DNA from: Durusdinium trenchii
Lineage: Eukaryota; Sar; Dinophyceae; Suessiales; Symbiodiniaceae
Length of the DNA stretch: 64,000 bases
Direction of reading: 5' to 3'
Assembly: GCA_963970005.1 (NCBI GenBank)
Contig: CAXAMN010018779.1
Location: forward strand, 859,383 to 923,382
The notes below the pieces were generated by a model, which had not been told where the DNA came from, searched no databases, and was given only the letters and a program-made list of their open reading frames with translations. How positions within the stretch are numbered: the stretch's first letter is position 1; every line of letters begins with the position of its first letter. Of the stretch, positions 34,603-46,857 are shown piece after piece. A program made the position numbers and the translations under genes.

Positions 34603-37600
34603 TCACATCTCCCAATCAGACAGATCCTCTCCAAAATCAGGCTCTGGAAGCCTGCGCCTGACACGCCTGCTGGTCCCATCATTCTCACTCTCATTGGAAG
34701 TGCATGAGTCAAAGTCGAAGGCAATGGCACCCAAACGGCGAATAGAGTTGGGCCTTGGGGATGAGAGGGTTGGTGGCAGACTGAGGATGCCGAAGCCCGT
34801 CTTGCTCTCCAAACCCGGCGCCAATGGTTGACCTCCAATCCCCAGGGGCAGGATTGCCAAGATGACTGTCAAAAGCACAGCGCCCGCCACTGGGACAGTC
34901 CATGCGTCTCCTGGCAAGTTCACCGAACACAAAACAATGATCTGAATCATCACTTGAACATGAATCGAATCTGAATGATGCCCATGGTCAGTGGACAAAG
35001 GAGGCTACAGGAGGATTCGGGAGCAGGGTCAGCCAATTCCCAAACACATGAATCAGGCAGAACACTCTCTTCCCAAAACGGGCCTGCCAACTTGTTCAGG
35101 GAAGAGTAGTCGGTGTCTCCCAAGTTGAGCTTGGCAATGTCAAACCCTTGACAAACCAGCAGCTCCTTCCAGTCCAATTTGCAAATGTTTGGAAGCTGAA
35201 TGCAAACACATAACTCATGTCATGTCATGTCATGACTACATCACAAAAAGCTCCACAGCACTTTGTGAAGTTACAGTCACAGTCACAGTTAAGTGACAGG
35301 ACAGCAGTCTGAAACATTAAAGTTTGAAGCACAAACGATGTTTGACTCGACCGTCAATCAGTCAGTCACTGAAAATACTCTGTGCGTACCTACCTTGCGC
35401 ATGGCTCAAAGGACATGAGTTTGCAATTCAACATGTAAATCAAATCAATGTAAATCAGTACTTGAGCAACATGACTCAGAACTCTTGAGAGACTGTGATT
35501 GATGTCCTCTCCAGACCCCCACTTCTTTCGGTTGAAGCTCCACAGCTTCACAACTGTTGTAATGGCACTCAGGTGGCCATTCACTCCAGTATGCTTGCGC
35601 CCCACGATGCCTCACAGATACTGTAACTGGAGTTGAGTACGCTTTCTTCGAAAACAACAACAGTGATTGTGAGAGTAATCAAGTCATTTCATATTTGAAC
35701 AGATTCGCTGATCACTTGATTGGAAAATGACCTGACACTGCCTGTCCTGCAGAACAACTAGTACATACTGCTGGCCCGCACTGCACTATTGACGGCAGTT
35801 CGGCTGACTCGCTGCAATTGCTCTCCACGACTGCAATCAAAACAATTGCAACCAAAGAGACGGGCCAAGTCTGTGGTGCACCACTGTGCTGCTGGAGAGA
35901 AGCCTCGCGCCTTGGATATTCGACTTTCCTATCACGAGCTCAGATCACGCTAGAGTTGTGACTTGTGACTCGGCTGTCGCGGAATTCAAGTCACGCTTGG
36001 AGTGAAGGGAAGCGCGGAGATTACACGGTAAAATATCACACGGGGCCTGGAGCGCACCATCACCACGTGTAGGCTAGTAGGGCACAACCCTGCGGTCGTC
36101 TGCGCAACCAAACGCGCTGTCCTACACACGCAGCCGCATCCACTACCTATCCTCATCCTGATCATTGAACTGGAGAAGAGAGTGGGCAGAAATTCATGCA
36201 AATTGTTTTCTGCACGCCGGTTGGCTTTGAATGAGCGCAACTTTGACACGCATTCTGCATGGAGCCTTCCGACGTGCTTGGGGGAAAGTTCCTTGTGATG
36301 CGCGTAGTAAAATATTTCTTGCCTCCTGACTCCTGCTATCGTCATCCAATCATTTTCTGCTGTTTTTCTTGGGGCCCAACTTGGGGCATGTGAGGTAGTC
36401 ATGGCAGTCATGGTGATTGTTTTGATGTTGAGTTGATTCATAATTCATATTTGTAGTCTGCTGTTGCAAGCCACAGGCACTGCTCGCCCTGCTTCCATTT
36501 CCTATGTGAGAACGACCCAAATTACTTGAGAGTCAAGCAATTGGTGCGGTCCCTATCATGGGAGAAGTCTTCTGCCCAACAGTGAATGGCGTTTCAGCCA
36601 ACTCTGATCGAAGCCTGTCCTGGTCACACGCTTCTATTTGAAAAGCGTGCTTCTCCTCGGATTCCATTCTGCTCCAATCTGCCCCAGCTGACCTGACCTT
36701 TCTAGTGTACTCTTCTGGAGAGAGGGTTTGCCCTTCCAGAGTGTGCTTCAAATACACGTTCCAAGAAGATATCTGACGAATCTTTCTAGAAGCTGCTGCC
36801 TGGATTCGTCGCAACTTGTGAGGCCCCGTCTCCAAAGTCTCTTTGGTGCGATCTGGATGTTGGCCAGCCTTGGGAACAAAGAACATCTGTGAATTGTCAT
36901 TATCAGCAGAAAAAATGCATAAATCCTACCTGGGTACGGATACGATGACGACGACGACTACTACTCCTCCTCCTGCTACTTCTATATGTATACGACGACG
37001 ACAACGACTACTACGACTACTACTACGATCATGTCATGTCAATCATGTCATGAATCATTGATATGTAATATATACATCGCCGCCGCCGCCACCACCACCA
37101 CCACCATCATTATCATCATCATCATCATTCAGACATCTATAAACCTGTCTAGTCTTGCAGCAGGGAAATGACGAACGTTATATGTTGCCGCCGTTGCCGT
37201 TATACGTTATATAAGCCTAAAAGTTTGAGTCTAGTCTAGTCTATCAATCAAAATCATCATATCAACCTTGACATTGATAAGATAATTGATAGTCACATCA
37301 TCATCGTTGATCATCGTCTGAAAAACTGGACAATAGTAAATACTGACAGATGACAGACTCGTAATACTCGTCACTACGAATGTCATTTTTGAGTACTCTG
37401 CTCAATGCTTACCGTCTGAGTCTTACTGACTGTTGTTAAATTCAAAGTAACAGCAACAAACAACGCGTCAAGCAACCTCATCCCTTGAAGTGTACTGGTT
37501 GGAACTCCTTGTTCCGCAGAAACGTCGAATGCCAGCCCACAATTTCTTGGAGGGCATTGTTAGTTTCCTGACAGACTCAGCGATCCAAGAGTTCTTTTTG

Positions 37601-40002
37601 ATAGAATTTGCAAGTACAGACACCTCCAAAGCGGTACGGCCTTGTTTAACTTGCTGTGCCCCTCTTCTACTCAGTTGCCATTGCATTTGACCGTGCAAAA
37701 TCTCAACTGCATCTGATGTCAAGCTCCATACACACAGCTCCTGCGGAAAGCTTTTCAGCTCACTGACAGCACTCTGGGCGTCTTGGCTCAGTGGCATGGA
37801 GAGCTTTCCCGGGTACGCTTCCAGCAAAGCTGTGGTAAACCCGTAGTCCACACAACGTCTGCACTTGGAGAAAGAATGCTGCAAATGATTCCACCCACTG
37901 ACAAATGAGGAAGCATCAGAGCACGCGAGCTTCAATAGACTGTATGGTGGACCCATGAACTCTAGCACAAAGCGCCTAGACAAGTCCGTCAGGAGAACGA
38001 TGGTCAGCTGAAAAATCAAGTTCAACTGGCTTTGACTGCCATCCAGGCCCATGGTCACTGTTTCTTTCATGTGTCCATGCAAAATGCTCATGTATTCCGC
38101 AATAAGATCCCACCCGAACTCGCCTGAAATCACCTTCAGAAAACTGGTTTTGGTTTCCTGTCTCAAGCTTGCATGTTTGGGGTGAGCGTGGCTCATGTAC
38201 TGCAGGTCGTAAAGCACTTTGGTCCTCCGCAAAAAGAAGTTGATTCCTGTTTCCATTCTTTGAACCATCATGTCTATCATAATAGACGATTGGTGAAATT
38301 GTCTGTTGGACAGTTCACGAAGTACCATCTTTTGCCTGGCACCATTCTGCGCTGCATAGTTGACGTCTTCATTCAAGAAAGAACTCAAAAGAGTTTCAAT
38401 CTCAGCATCCGTTTTTGTCACACCACTCCCCTCCAGTAAAGCATCAATGAACTCAGAAAGGTGAGATCCTGGTGTGTCTTGGGACATCGTGGAATTCATT
38501 TCCTGAAGGATCCTTGGCAAAAGACGGTGTGTCATGCACCCTAGTCTGACAAAGGCAGCTGCAAAGGAGTAGTGCTTCATGCGATACAGAAGTGGCACGG
38601 GGTATCCCCTGGCAAACAAAGAAGTGAGCATTGAAGCCAGCCTGTTCAATGCTTCTGCGTCGCTGTGGCAGCAAGGAATGTCTGGGTCTTCTTTGTGTCG
38701 CCATTCAAGAATTGTAAAAGGTCCTTTACCATCTCCACCATTCTCTTCGACCCGGAATCGAAGCTTTGACTGAGCCACTTTGCAAGAGTTGCCCAAACCT
38801 TCATCTCTTGCGGGTAGGCCACCACTGGGATTCCTTGGCTGCACAAGTGCATGAACCAGTGACCATGGCCAGAACTGAACTTTGGTATATAATATCAATA
38901 ACTTAGACTTAAACTTGACTTAACTTAATTCTTAATCGCAAAACTGCGTCTGGAAGAAAAGGAGCCCCTTAGTCTTAGCCTTGACAAAAAGGGAGGGCGA
39001 ACATAGAACAGGTCGACCGACCCTCAACAGTGAAAAGACAAGGTCAAAGCCAAAGACAAGAAACTGTGGAATGTGCCTGGTCTCTTTAGAAGAGACAATA
39101 TTGCGGCTGTGAACTTTCTCCGGAACCCAGCACATTCGAATAAATGGCCCAGTCTCACTATTGTAGCCCAAAACTTTTCAACTGACAGTACGCAAGGTCT
39201 CCTTATCAGACACAGCTGATGGTTCCCACACTTAAGGCGAATGGCAAGCTTGTTGCAGGGACGCTCAGACTTTTTCTGGCGAAACCCAAGAGTACTCTCT
39301 CCATGTGGAAAGTGGAAGAGTTTGTCTCTAAAGCGTCCCCAGTCATGACCTGCGCCACCCATTTGGCCTTGCCAAGTGCGTCTGAAATTGAAGTAGACAA
39401 CCCCAGCCTGTTCAGACTGTTGCCTATACCCAAAGCTCCAGCAACCAAGTATGAAGTATATGCGGCATGAAGATGGGCAGTATTGGCCGCATTCAATATG
39501 GTAACTGGACAAGGAATTGACAAGCAGTGCCAAGCAGACTCGGGGTTTGAGCAACCATCTTCATATCGAACAATGCAGTTTGTGACCTGGTTCATGACAG
39601 TGAATACCACTGACCTATCTCCAACAGCAGGGCCCTTCAGCCGTGTATTGGTGTCATCAGGAACAATCGTGTTGATCACGAATTTTGCTGGGGCTACACT
39701 AAAAACCTGTTCCAATGCATTCGCCACTGCGCAAAGAAGGCTCCAGGCACACCTTGCTCGGCTTCTCTGCCGGTCTTTGGCTGGATCTGAACTGGTCATC
39801 TCATATTCCTTATGGAGAGCATAGGCATGGTGCAGTCGACCAGTGAAAAAACGTTTCTGTAAATCCAACTGCTTCTCTTCATGTGGATGGCCAACTCTAG
39901 GAGGGTTTGGTCCCAAACTAGTCTGCTTCAAAAACCTCCACTTTGCAAACACCAACAAGGCAGCTTGTCTAGCCGCTTTGGTCTGCCGTTGTCTTTTGCC
40001 GT
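34603..40002 (-). CDS. large uncharacterised protein with an HMG-box-like segment and C-terminal membrane segment
   Basis: The long exon 39206-40002 (after a CTGAG acceptor) reads RQRQTKAARQAALLVFAKWR, LDLQKRFFTGRLHHAYALH, INTIVPDDTNTRLKG, SVVFTVMNQVTNCIVRYEDG. A second long exon, 37468 to about 38700, reads PLLYRMKHYSFAAAFVRLG, then TSDAVEILHGQMQWQLSRRG and ALEVSVLANSIKKNSWIAE. Exon 36533-36886 has SSWNVYLKHTLEGQTLSP then DWSRMESEEKHAFQIEA, the spacing of an HMG-box (W/Y then WxxMxxxEK). Smaller exons: about 36190-36385, 35000-35195 (LGDTDYSSLNKLAGPFWEES) and terminal 34603-34910, with a 20-residue hydrophobic segment (AVLLTVILAILPLGIGG) and an acidic/basic tail ending EDLSDWEM. I know of no function. 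It may be a lineage-specific family. Whether all exons form one gene is inferred from strand and order. A frame change near 38690-38705 is unexplained. Confidence 0.6.
36940..37130. repeat. imperfect trinucleotide repeats (GAC, TAC, CTC, CGC, CAC, CAT)
   Basis: Successive short runs of different trinucleotides, intronic in the gene 34603-40002. The Thr-rich open frames over it are repeat products. Confidence 0.9.
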
Positions 40003-40148
40003 CTCAGCTCCTGATCACCTCCCTGCTCAACAGGCTGAGCTGGGAGGGCCCCTTCTCCACTGTCCACATCAACAGCATTGAAAAAACGACTGAGTGGCAA
40101 AGAACCCAGTCAGGCAAGCCCAGCTCTGCGTCATGCTGCTGTGCTAGG

Positions 40149-43100
40149 CTATACGGACATAATTGACTTGATGAACTGAACGTCTTTAGGCAGGCTGCGT
40201 TTTAGCAAGGTCTTTGGTCTGCAGTCTACAGTCAGTCTGGAGCTGGTCACATTAAAATATACTTCAGTGTCAGGATCAGGGTATTCATGTCTCTGTCGTC
40301 CTAACTCTCCTGTCACAGAAATGAAATGGCTGAGTCTAAAGACTAAAACTGTTGAGGCGCGCAAATAACGAACACATACACTGTCCCGGCCCATACTAAC
40401 AGTAAACATTCACCCCACAAAAGAACAGACCGTGACATGACCTGGTACAGTATGGCATCTGACAATTTGAGAATCATGACTCATGACTCATGACTCCCCA
40501 TTGAAAGTGGCCTGCCAGTGAACCATAGACCATAGACCGACCTTTGATCATATCATAGACTCAAAGACAATGTGGCTGTTGGCAATGCATGTTGCATTGA
40601 CAACCTAAGTCCCATCTCGCACCTCTATGCCCTGTACCTAGTAAGAACTACACCTGCCTCCGCAAGCCAGAGACACGCCGCCTTCTGAAAAACAGCCCTG
40701 GATCCTGAAGTCTGACGATCTATCTATTGGTATATGCTACTCACGCATAGACAGGGGTGCCACTAGCGCACAGTGGTTTGAACATCTGAACTCTGGAGAA
40801 CCACTGAGTGTGAGAATCAGCGTCGTGATCCCAGCAGGCCTTGTAGTCTCTGAAGAAAGATCCGTTCGACCCACGGGGGAATCGCAGAAATATGCCTTCC
40901 ACCTGCAATTGAATTTGAGGACAGATGCTTTTCACATCGACGTCCACTCGTGTCAAAAGATCTCAGTCGACCAAATCTTGAGACCCTTGACTCACCCAGT
41001 GGTGTCATATCATGCTTGATGGAACCCCTGTCACAACCTTATTTGCAAACACGGGCTCACAAGCCTAGGATAGCCACTTGCTGTTAACCAAAACCAACAT
41101 GCAAGAAATTTGCCATAGAGTATACAAATGAAATTGAAATATCTACAACAAACTAACTAACAAACGTTTTAAATGTTAAAGTTAGAGTCAGTCAAACAGT
41201 CGAACACTTCAATTCTTTCCCCTCAGTGTGCCACCCTGCCTCCTCCATCAGAACAACCTTTGGCCGGCGAAGCCCTGAGTTGTCAACTCCCCAAATTGAA
41301 TCCACTGGCCAAAAAATGACTTTGCCTTGCTCTTCTGTCTCTGTCTGTCTCTGTGCATCATTGAGTCTGGCTATCAGTTGAATCAAAACAAAGCAAAGGT
41401 TTGCCACAATCTGGCAAGCGACTGACAGTTCATGATTCATGGTACAAATGAGGAATGAACACTGGAGCTGGAGATCAGTAGGTAGATCAGATCAGGAAAA
41501 ATACACTTGATCTGATGATCTTGAAATGAGTTGAAGTGAACAGATTATATAATCAAGAACCCAGTCATAGTCTTAGTCTTAGTCATAGTCATTCGCGCCT
41601 TGAATTTGAATTGCTGGATACGCCAATGCACAAAAGCCAAGTGTCTGATGTGACGAGAGCCGCTTAAAAAGGGCTGTGCGTCTGCTTCCAGGAACGGATT
41701 GAAGTTCTTGCCCCGCTTGCAGTTCAGAATCGAGTATGGGCGACACGGTGGCCCGAAGGCAAATATGTCCTGACATCCAGGCATCCAGGAACTTCTGAAC
41801 AATTGGCGTCATGTGGAGAGATTTTCTGATCAAAAAAGAATCGAATTGTAACTTGGAGAACCTAAAGCTGCCCAGCCTGGCCTCTAGTTTCATACAGGAC
41901 CATAATTTCAGGGATTTTCGTAGTCCATAGTCAATCATAGAACATCACAATAACAATATTCATAGCCATGGCCATAGCCTAGTGACAAAAAACTTCAGTC
42001 AAATGCGACACATTCTCATTCCCATTGCCATTGCTCCTCTGGGTCAGCGGGAAGGTGGCATCGTTTACCGTGGAGCGAGCAATGCCCCCCAGTGACGCCA
42101 AAACCAATATCATCCAGCATGTGGGCGACTTAGCTCACTACCAAACAGAGACGGTGGCAAATCTCCCCAGGGTGAACAGAAAATCTTTGGCAACGAAGGC
42201 TGTGGGAAGAAGCAACAAGGCCTCAGACTAGACTGGACTGGGCAAAATTGCGTTTGGCAAAAAGTGTCTACAGTGTCTACAGTCTTTGCTTTCAACGCTT
42301 TCCCCAAAATGTTTACGTCATTCTTGGCTAGAGCCCTCAATCCCGCAACCTGACCCTGCCTGAACAAAAAGCGGGTCAGTGGCGCTGACAAAACACGGTG
42401 CTCACCATGGTGGCGTTGAATGAACATCTGCTTCTTTTTGTCACATTCCATGGGGTAGGATTTGAACTTTAGGTCGGTGGCCCCAAAGTCAGCGAGCGTC
42501 TTCACGATCTCCTTCCTTGGTGGTGGCACAGCCAAGCCGAAAGACAAAGCTCACACTTCAATTCAAACCTTGTTCCAGCAATTTCTTTGTGCCCAAGGCG
42601 TGTTTGTCAGTGAGTCCACCAGGCTCATTTGGTTCCCTCAATTCCTGCCAGGCTTCAGAACGAATGTTCCCGTTGTGGCTCCAGCGCAGCCCTCTACGAT
42701 CTGAAGCGGTGGCAGCCCTGCAGACATTGGCCTAGTTGACTTGAACACGTGTCACTAAGCAACCCAAAAAATGAAGTGGACTAGTTTTTGGACTTGACAA
42801 GATCATGTAGATCAGTAGATCCTTCTTAAGTGGATAGAATTGACTTGACATGACCTGACTCACATCATTTAAACAGTTTCACTGACACATCGACCATTGG
42901 CTCATATCTCATACCGTACCATATCCATCTTTAATGCCACCAAGAGTCAATTCTTTGATCCCAAGCCGCTTGCAGTACTCCAATGGCCAGTTCAAAAAGG
43001 GTAGAGTCTTGCCTTCCAATGGCATTACCCTTGGCTTCTGATTCAATGCAAGTCCAAGTCCAAAAGACAACTAACACTTGGCCCCTGCCCAGCGGTCAGA

Positions 43101-43857
43101 ATCAAAATGAATGAATTGAATTCGCGGGCCAACACCCAGCAACCAACAGTGATGCTGATGCTTCGATATTCGTCGATTGGCTGAACCCGTCACTCAGAAA
43201 TGTCAAATGTGACATGTCCGTATCTGGTCTCAACGTCAGGAGTCAAGTCACCCAACTCAAGAGTCAAAACAATGATAACAAAAAACAATTTCGATATTTA
43301 CTATATAGGCCCAAGGTTCCTCTCAGAACTCTTGTCAACATCTGAGTCAGTATTTGCAAACAGCTGAGACATCGGACCCTCCGAGTCAATCGAGCTCTCA
43401 TCATCACCACCACCACGATTTGAGAAGCGGCGCATCATTGCAAACTGGGCTACGTGCTACGTATGCACTGTAAAAATGGACTAACTTTATCCCATGGTAG
43501 TATCACTGTATCACCACTGTACTTTTGTGACACAGGTGCCAACCTAATCACCAAGAGCCTAAACAGCCGTGGCACATATAGGTTTTGAAGAAGCTCATGC
43601 AGTTGATCTGGTTGATCTTGAACGGGCTGTGCGGATAGTTGCGGTTCTGCTCGTGGAGGAGGGGGAGGTTGAGGACAACGCCTACGTCGCAGTGGTGGTA
43701 GTTGCCGCTTTGCTGGCAGGCGTGGAGGCCGTGGTGGAACAGGTCGTGGTGGAGCAGCTTGCTTTCTCTTCTTTACTCGCTTCCGTCTTTTAATCTTAAT
43801 GCGGCGTTGGCCTTGGTGATGTCGCCCTTGTTTTTGCTGCGCGCTGCTCTTTGCCAT
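40149..43857 (-). CDS. C5-cytosine-methyltransferase-like protein, multi-exon
   Basis: Exons with exact borders and phase: 43552-43857 (start MAKSSAQQKQ, then Lys/Arg- and Pro-rich disordered part), 43340-43444 (MMRRFSNRGGGDDESS, acidic), 42920-43037 (GKTLPFLNWPLEYCKRLGI), 42406-42549 (EIVKTLADFGATDLKFKSYP then MECDKKKQMFIQRHH), 42142-42199 (FVAKDFLFTLGRFATVSV), 41622-41769 (DIFAFGPPCRPYSILN...NPFLEADAQPF), 41235-41274 (LRRPKVVLMEEAG). The order fits a C5-methyltransferase: E-C-D-K pattern at motif II/III, GPPCRPYS as motif IV with the catalytic Cys, then RPKVVLMEEA where motif VI (ENV) is expected. The usual ENV is EEA, and no clear motif I or VIII was found. A last exon at about 40149-40310 reads RLTVDCRPKTLLKRS to a TAG. 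The catalytic assignment is inference; the coding status is firm. Confidence 0.55.
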
Positions 43858-44109
43858 TGCTGGACCAATCGCACATGGGACATGATTGAGACAGGGCAGT
43901 GCACTGCAATGCAACGCTTTAGAGCTCAGTTGTGAGGCGTAATGCAATGCTAGTGTGATTGCCTGTCGCAAGTGGTTCATGGAATGTAAACACTGTGCTG
44001 TGAAGTGTTCCTTCCAAAGATGCTGAAAATCGAAAAGCATCCAAGCACAAACAGACAGACCCTCACCAAGACCCAGTCCAAAATATAATTTAGATAGCTA
44101 ATGACAGCT

Positions 44110-44395
44110 AGTAGGTATTTAAGAATAGTTCCACAGCATTTAGGAATAGTTCCCAAGTATTAGTGAGGGAATAGTTCCAAAGTGTTAAGGAATAGTTCCC
44201 AAGTATTAGGGAATAGTTCCCAAGCATTAGGGAATAGTTCCCAAGTGTTAGGGAATAGTTCCTAAGTATTAGGGAATAGTTCCCAAGTGTTAGGGAATAG
44301 TTCCTACGTATTAGGGAATAGTTCCCAAGTGTTAGGGAATAGTTCCTAAGTATTAGGGAATAGTTCCCAAGTGTTAGGGAATAGTTCCATACCTG
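44110..44395. repeat. 21-bp minisatellite, unit AGGGAATAGTTCCCAAGTGTT
   Basis: About thirteen units with a 21-bp period, alternating TTCCCAAGTGTT and TTCCTAAGTATT forms over the right half, which implies a 42-bp higher-order unit. Each unit holds the imperfect palindrome GGGAATAGTTCCC. Confidence 0.96.
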
Positions 44396-44399
44396 GAAC

Positions 44400-46706
44400 A
44401 GGATTGGCCAAACAAACAGGCCTATATATATATATGTGTGTGTTTCGATTCCGTAGCGATGTTTCCTTGCTGGACTGTCGTGGAGTGCTGCAAAATGTTG
44501 TAGAATGGCGTAAAAACATATTCATACCCCATCAAGCACAAAACCTACGTATACGATCTTTTGATTTTGTTGGGTAAACATAATCAAAGCGATGAAAACA
44601 TGTCCGGAAACCGGCCTTCATGGCTTTGGCCACCCCATACACAATGGAAACACCAACGCTGCAAAATAGTCTCTCTACATAATCAAAACCCAAACAGAGC
44701 TTTGGGTTGTTTTGCTTTTTCAACGATGGCAGGGTTCATCTACAGAATCACAGCCCCACCTCCACCTCATAGTTAAAACATTGTCATATTCTCTACAAAA
44801 TGCCACTTCTCGAGACACTCCGAGGTGATCAGATTCTGCAGATGAAACGGGGATGACATGTATACTGTACCATGTGAGTATGTGAGGCAAAACCAATGCT
44901 GTCAATGTCATCAGAGATTCGAGCTCCAAATTCAAGTGGTGTTGCCTGGAAATCCGCTGCGGGCACGGAACAACAGGGAAAACAATGATTGATTTTGTTT
45001 GATAGTAGCCCCTCGCACCGGTTAAAAGCACTACCCATTGAAAAACTCAATGTCGGAAACCCCTAATTACGGCTTGCAATATGATTTCAGTTACCGCTTT
45101 TGCTTTCCACTACTAAAGGGGTAGGTTCCTTATCTACCTGTTAGAATCACTGTCAATCGTTCCGCTCACCAGCGATACGCTGCATTTACCCATGCTTAGC
45201 GTTCCGCAAAGGCAAGGAACCCACAAACGAGGCCTCGCCAAACCGCACGGCACAGCGACATCACCTTTCAACCTCTTTCAGTTTTTTTTGGCCAGCCTAT
45301 GGAAAACCTACTGTACCAGTGTACCAGAGAAGAATTCAGAATATCGAAGAAACTATATTTCAATACAGGTTCTTGTATATAAAAGGAAAGGAAGACCCGA
45401 AGATTTCGAGGATGTTTCCAATTCGAGATTTGAATTTGACGTACTGTACAATTAAATAGAACAATATTTATATATTATATAAGGATATATTTTTAAAAAA
45501 TGTCATATTGCGATTGTCCTGGGAAATTTTTCCGCTTTAAAGTTCTGCCCAAGTTCCAGTCTTTGGGGGCCGCCGATTTGGGGGGACCCCTATTTAAAAC
45601 ACGTTCTATTTGAGTGTGTTTGTGTGTATTGTAATAGGTATAACAAAAACAAATATATATATATATGATATATGTATCAGAGATAGCGAACAGCGTATGC
45701 GTGTGTCTGTGTGTCACACTCTGTCCCGAAGAGTTTTTTGTTAAGTGCAGGGGGGCCAGGCCGGTCACATCCTACCTGGCCCAACGAAGCTGGGATGTGA
45801 CAGGGGATGCATCAAGGGACGCCTTGATGTGTACCTGCACGTTGAACTTTTGACCCCGCTGTCCAATTGGATCTTTTTGTTTCCATGGACTGCCATGGTG
45901 GTTTGCATGCTACCTTCCCGCTTTCCCTCCGCATTACAGCTGCTGATCGCCGCTTTCGTTGAGCGCTTTTGCAGCATTTGTTCAACATTCTGTTGATCGC
46001 GGACTCAGCCACCTTACGTTTCCATCATCCATTTCACTGAGGAACCGAGTTATATAACTGCAAACCCATTGTCTAAGTGCGTGCCGCTCTGTCGTCCCAC
46101 TGGGTGCAGAGTGTGATCCTCTCGCAAGAGAGGCGCTGAAGCCACTCCGGACTACCGTTTTTCTGATTCGAAGTGCCGCCATCGTGGATTCTGGTTTGAT
46201 GAATTTTGTGTCACCCAATGAGTTTCCTGCCACAACACTGCCGGGTTTACGGAAATTTTTCAACAACCGCCGGGTTTATGGTCATATATATGTGCCACAC
46301 ACACACCCACCTTGCACGCGAATTCACACTTTTATGCAGGGTAACAGAAGGAAATGCTACTCGACAGACTTGTGTGTCGGTGCCTTTCCTTCTGTTTCTC
46401 CTGTCCTAGTCCTATCTACCCGGGCGGTTTAAGACTAATGTCCCGCTCGCTAACTAGTGCACCTAATTAAGAACCACTAAGTAGTCAGTAACTAGTTTTT
46501 GTTGAAACCTTCTGTTGATCGGACCGAGCATGTCTTGCCGTTCCCAAGTCAAGGGCTAAGTATTCAGTAACTAGAGTGCTAGGTAGTCAGTAACTAGAAG
46601 GTTTCGTAACTAGTGGGCCTCGTAACTACACCTATCTTCCTCTCTTGCCCTTTGCGTTTCTCTTTCTGTCTTTTCTATTCCTTTCATTCTAAGGCTTTTT
46701 AGGTCC
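44400..46706. other. no supported gene; left flank of an assembly gap
   Basis: Frames on both strands lack motifs. 44430-45050 and 45190-45980 were checked for a CRAL-TRIO exon following 46858 and none was found. (TA)n occurs near 45652-45665. 46440-46640 has repeated AACTAG/AGTCAGTAACTAG units. Confidence 0.4.
45980..46080. repeat. ~100-bp block repeated immediately right of the gap
   Basis: Matches 46717-46811 from GTTCAACATTCTGTTGATCG to CATTGTCTAAGTG with three or four substitutions and one ~6-base indel. The right copy starts at the first base after the Ns. To the right of each block the sequences diverge completely. Confidence 0.93.
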
Positions 46707-46716
46707 NNNNNNNNNN
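46707..46716. other. assembly gap (10 N)
   Basis: Ten undetermined bases. The size is probably a placeholder. It lies in the inferred intron 4 of the CRAL-TRIO gene. Confidence 1.
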
Positions 46717-46811
46717 GTTCAACATTCTGTTGATCGCGGACTCAGCCACCTTACGTTTCCATCGTCCATTTCACTGAGGAACAGAGTTAACCGCAAACCC
46801 ATTGTCTAAGT
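46717..46811. repeat. right copy of the block at 45980-46080
   Basis: See the left copy. This copy lies 47 bp downstream of exon 4 of the CRAL-TRIO gene, inside intron 4. Confidence 0.93.
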
Positions 46812-46857
46812 GTGCTGGATGTTCAAAGAGCCTCTGACTTTTGGCAAGCAACTCCAC

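Noticed and set aside
37468-38898. Single 476-codon exon as the whole gene
   Set aside because: Its first ~65 codons lie in a frame that competes with a better coding frame at 38646-38852, and more exons of the same gene follow.
41579-41938. Alternative frame over the GPPCRPYS exon
   Set aside because: Partly coding-like, but the GPPC frame continues in phase into the RPKVVLMEEAG exon, while this one does not.
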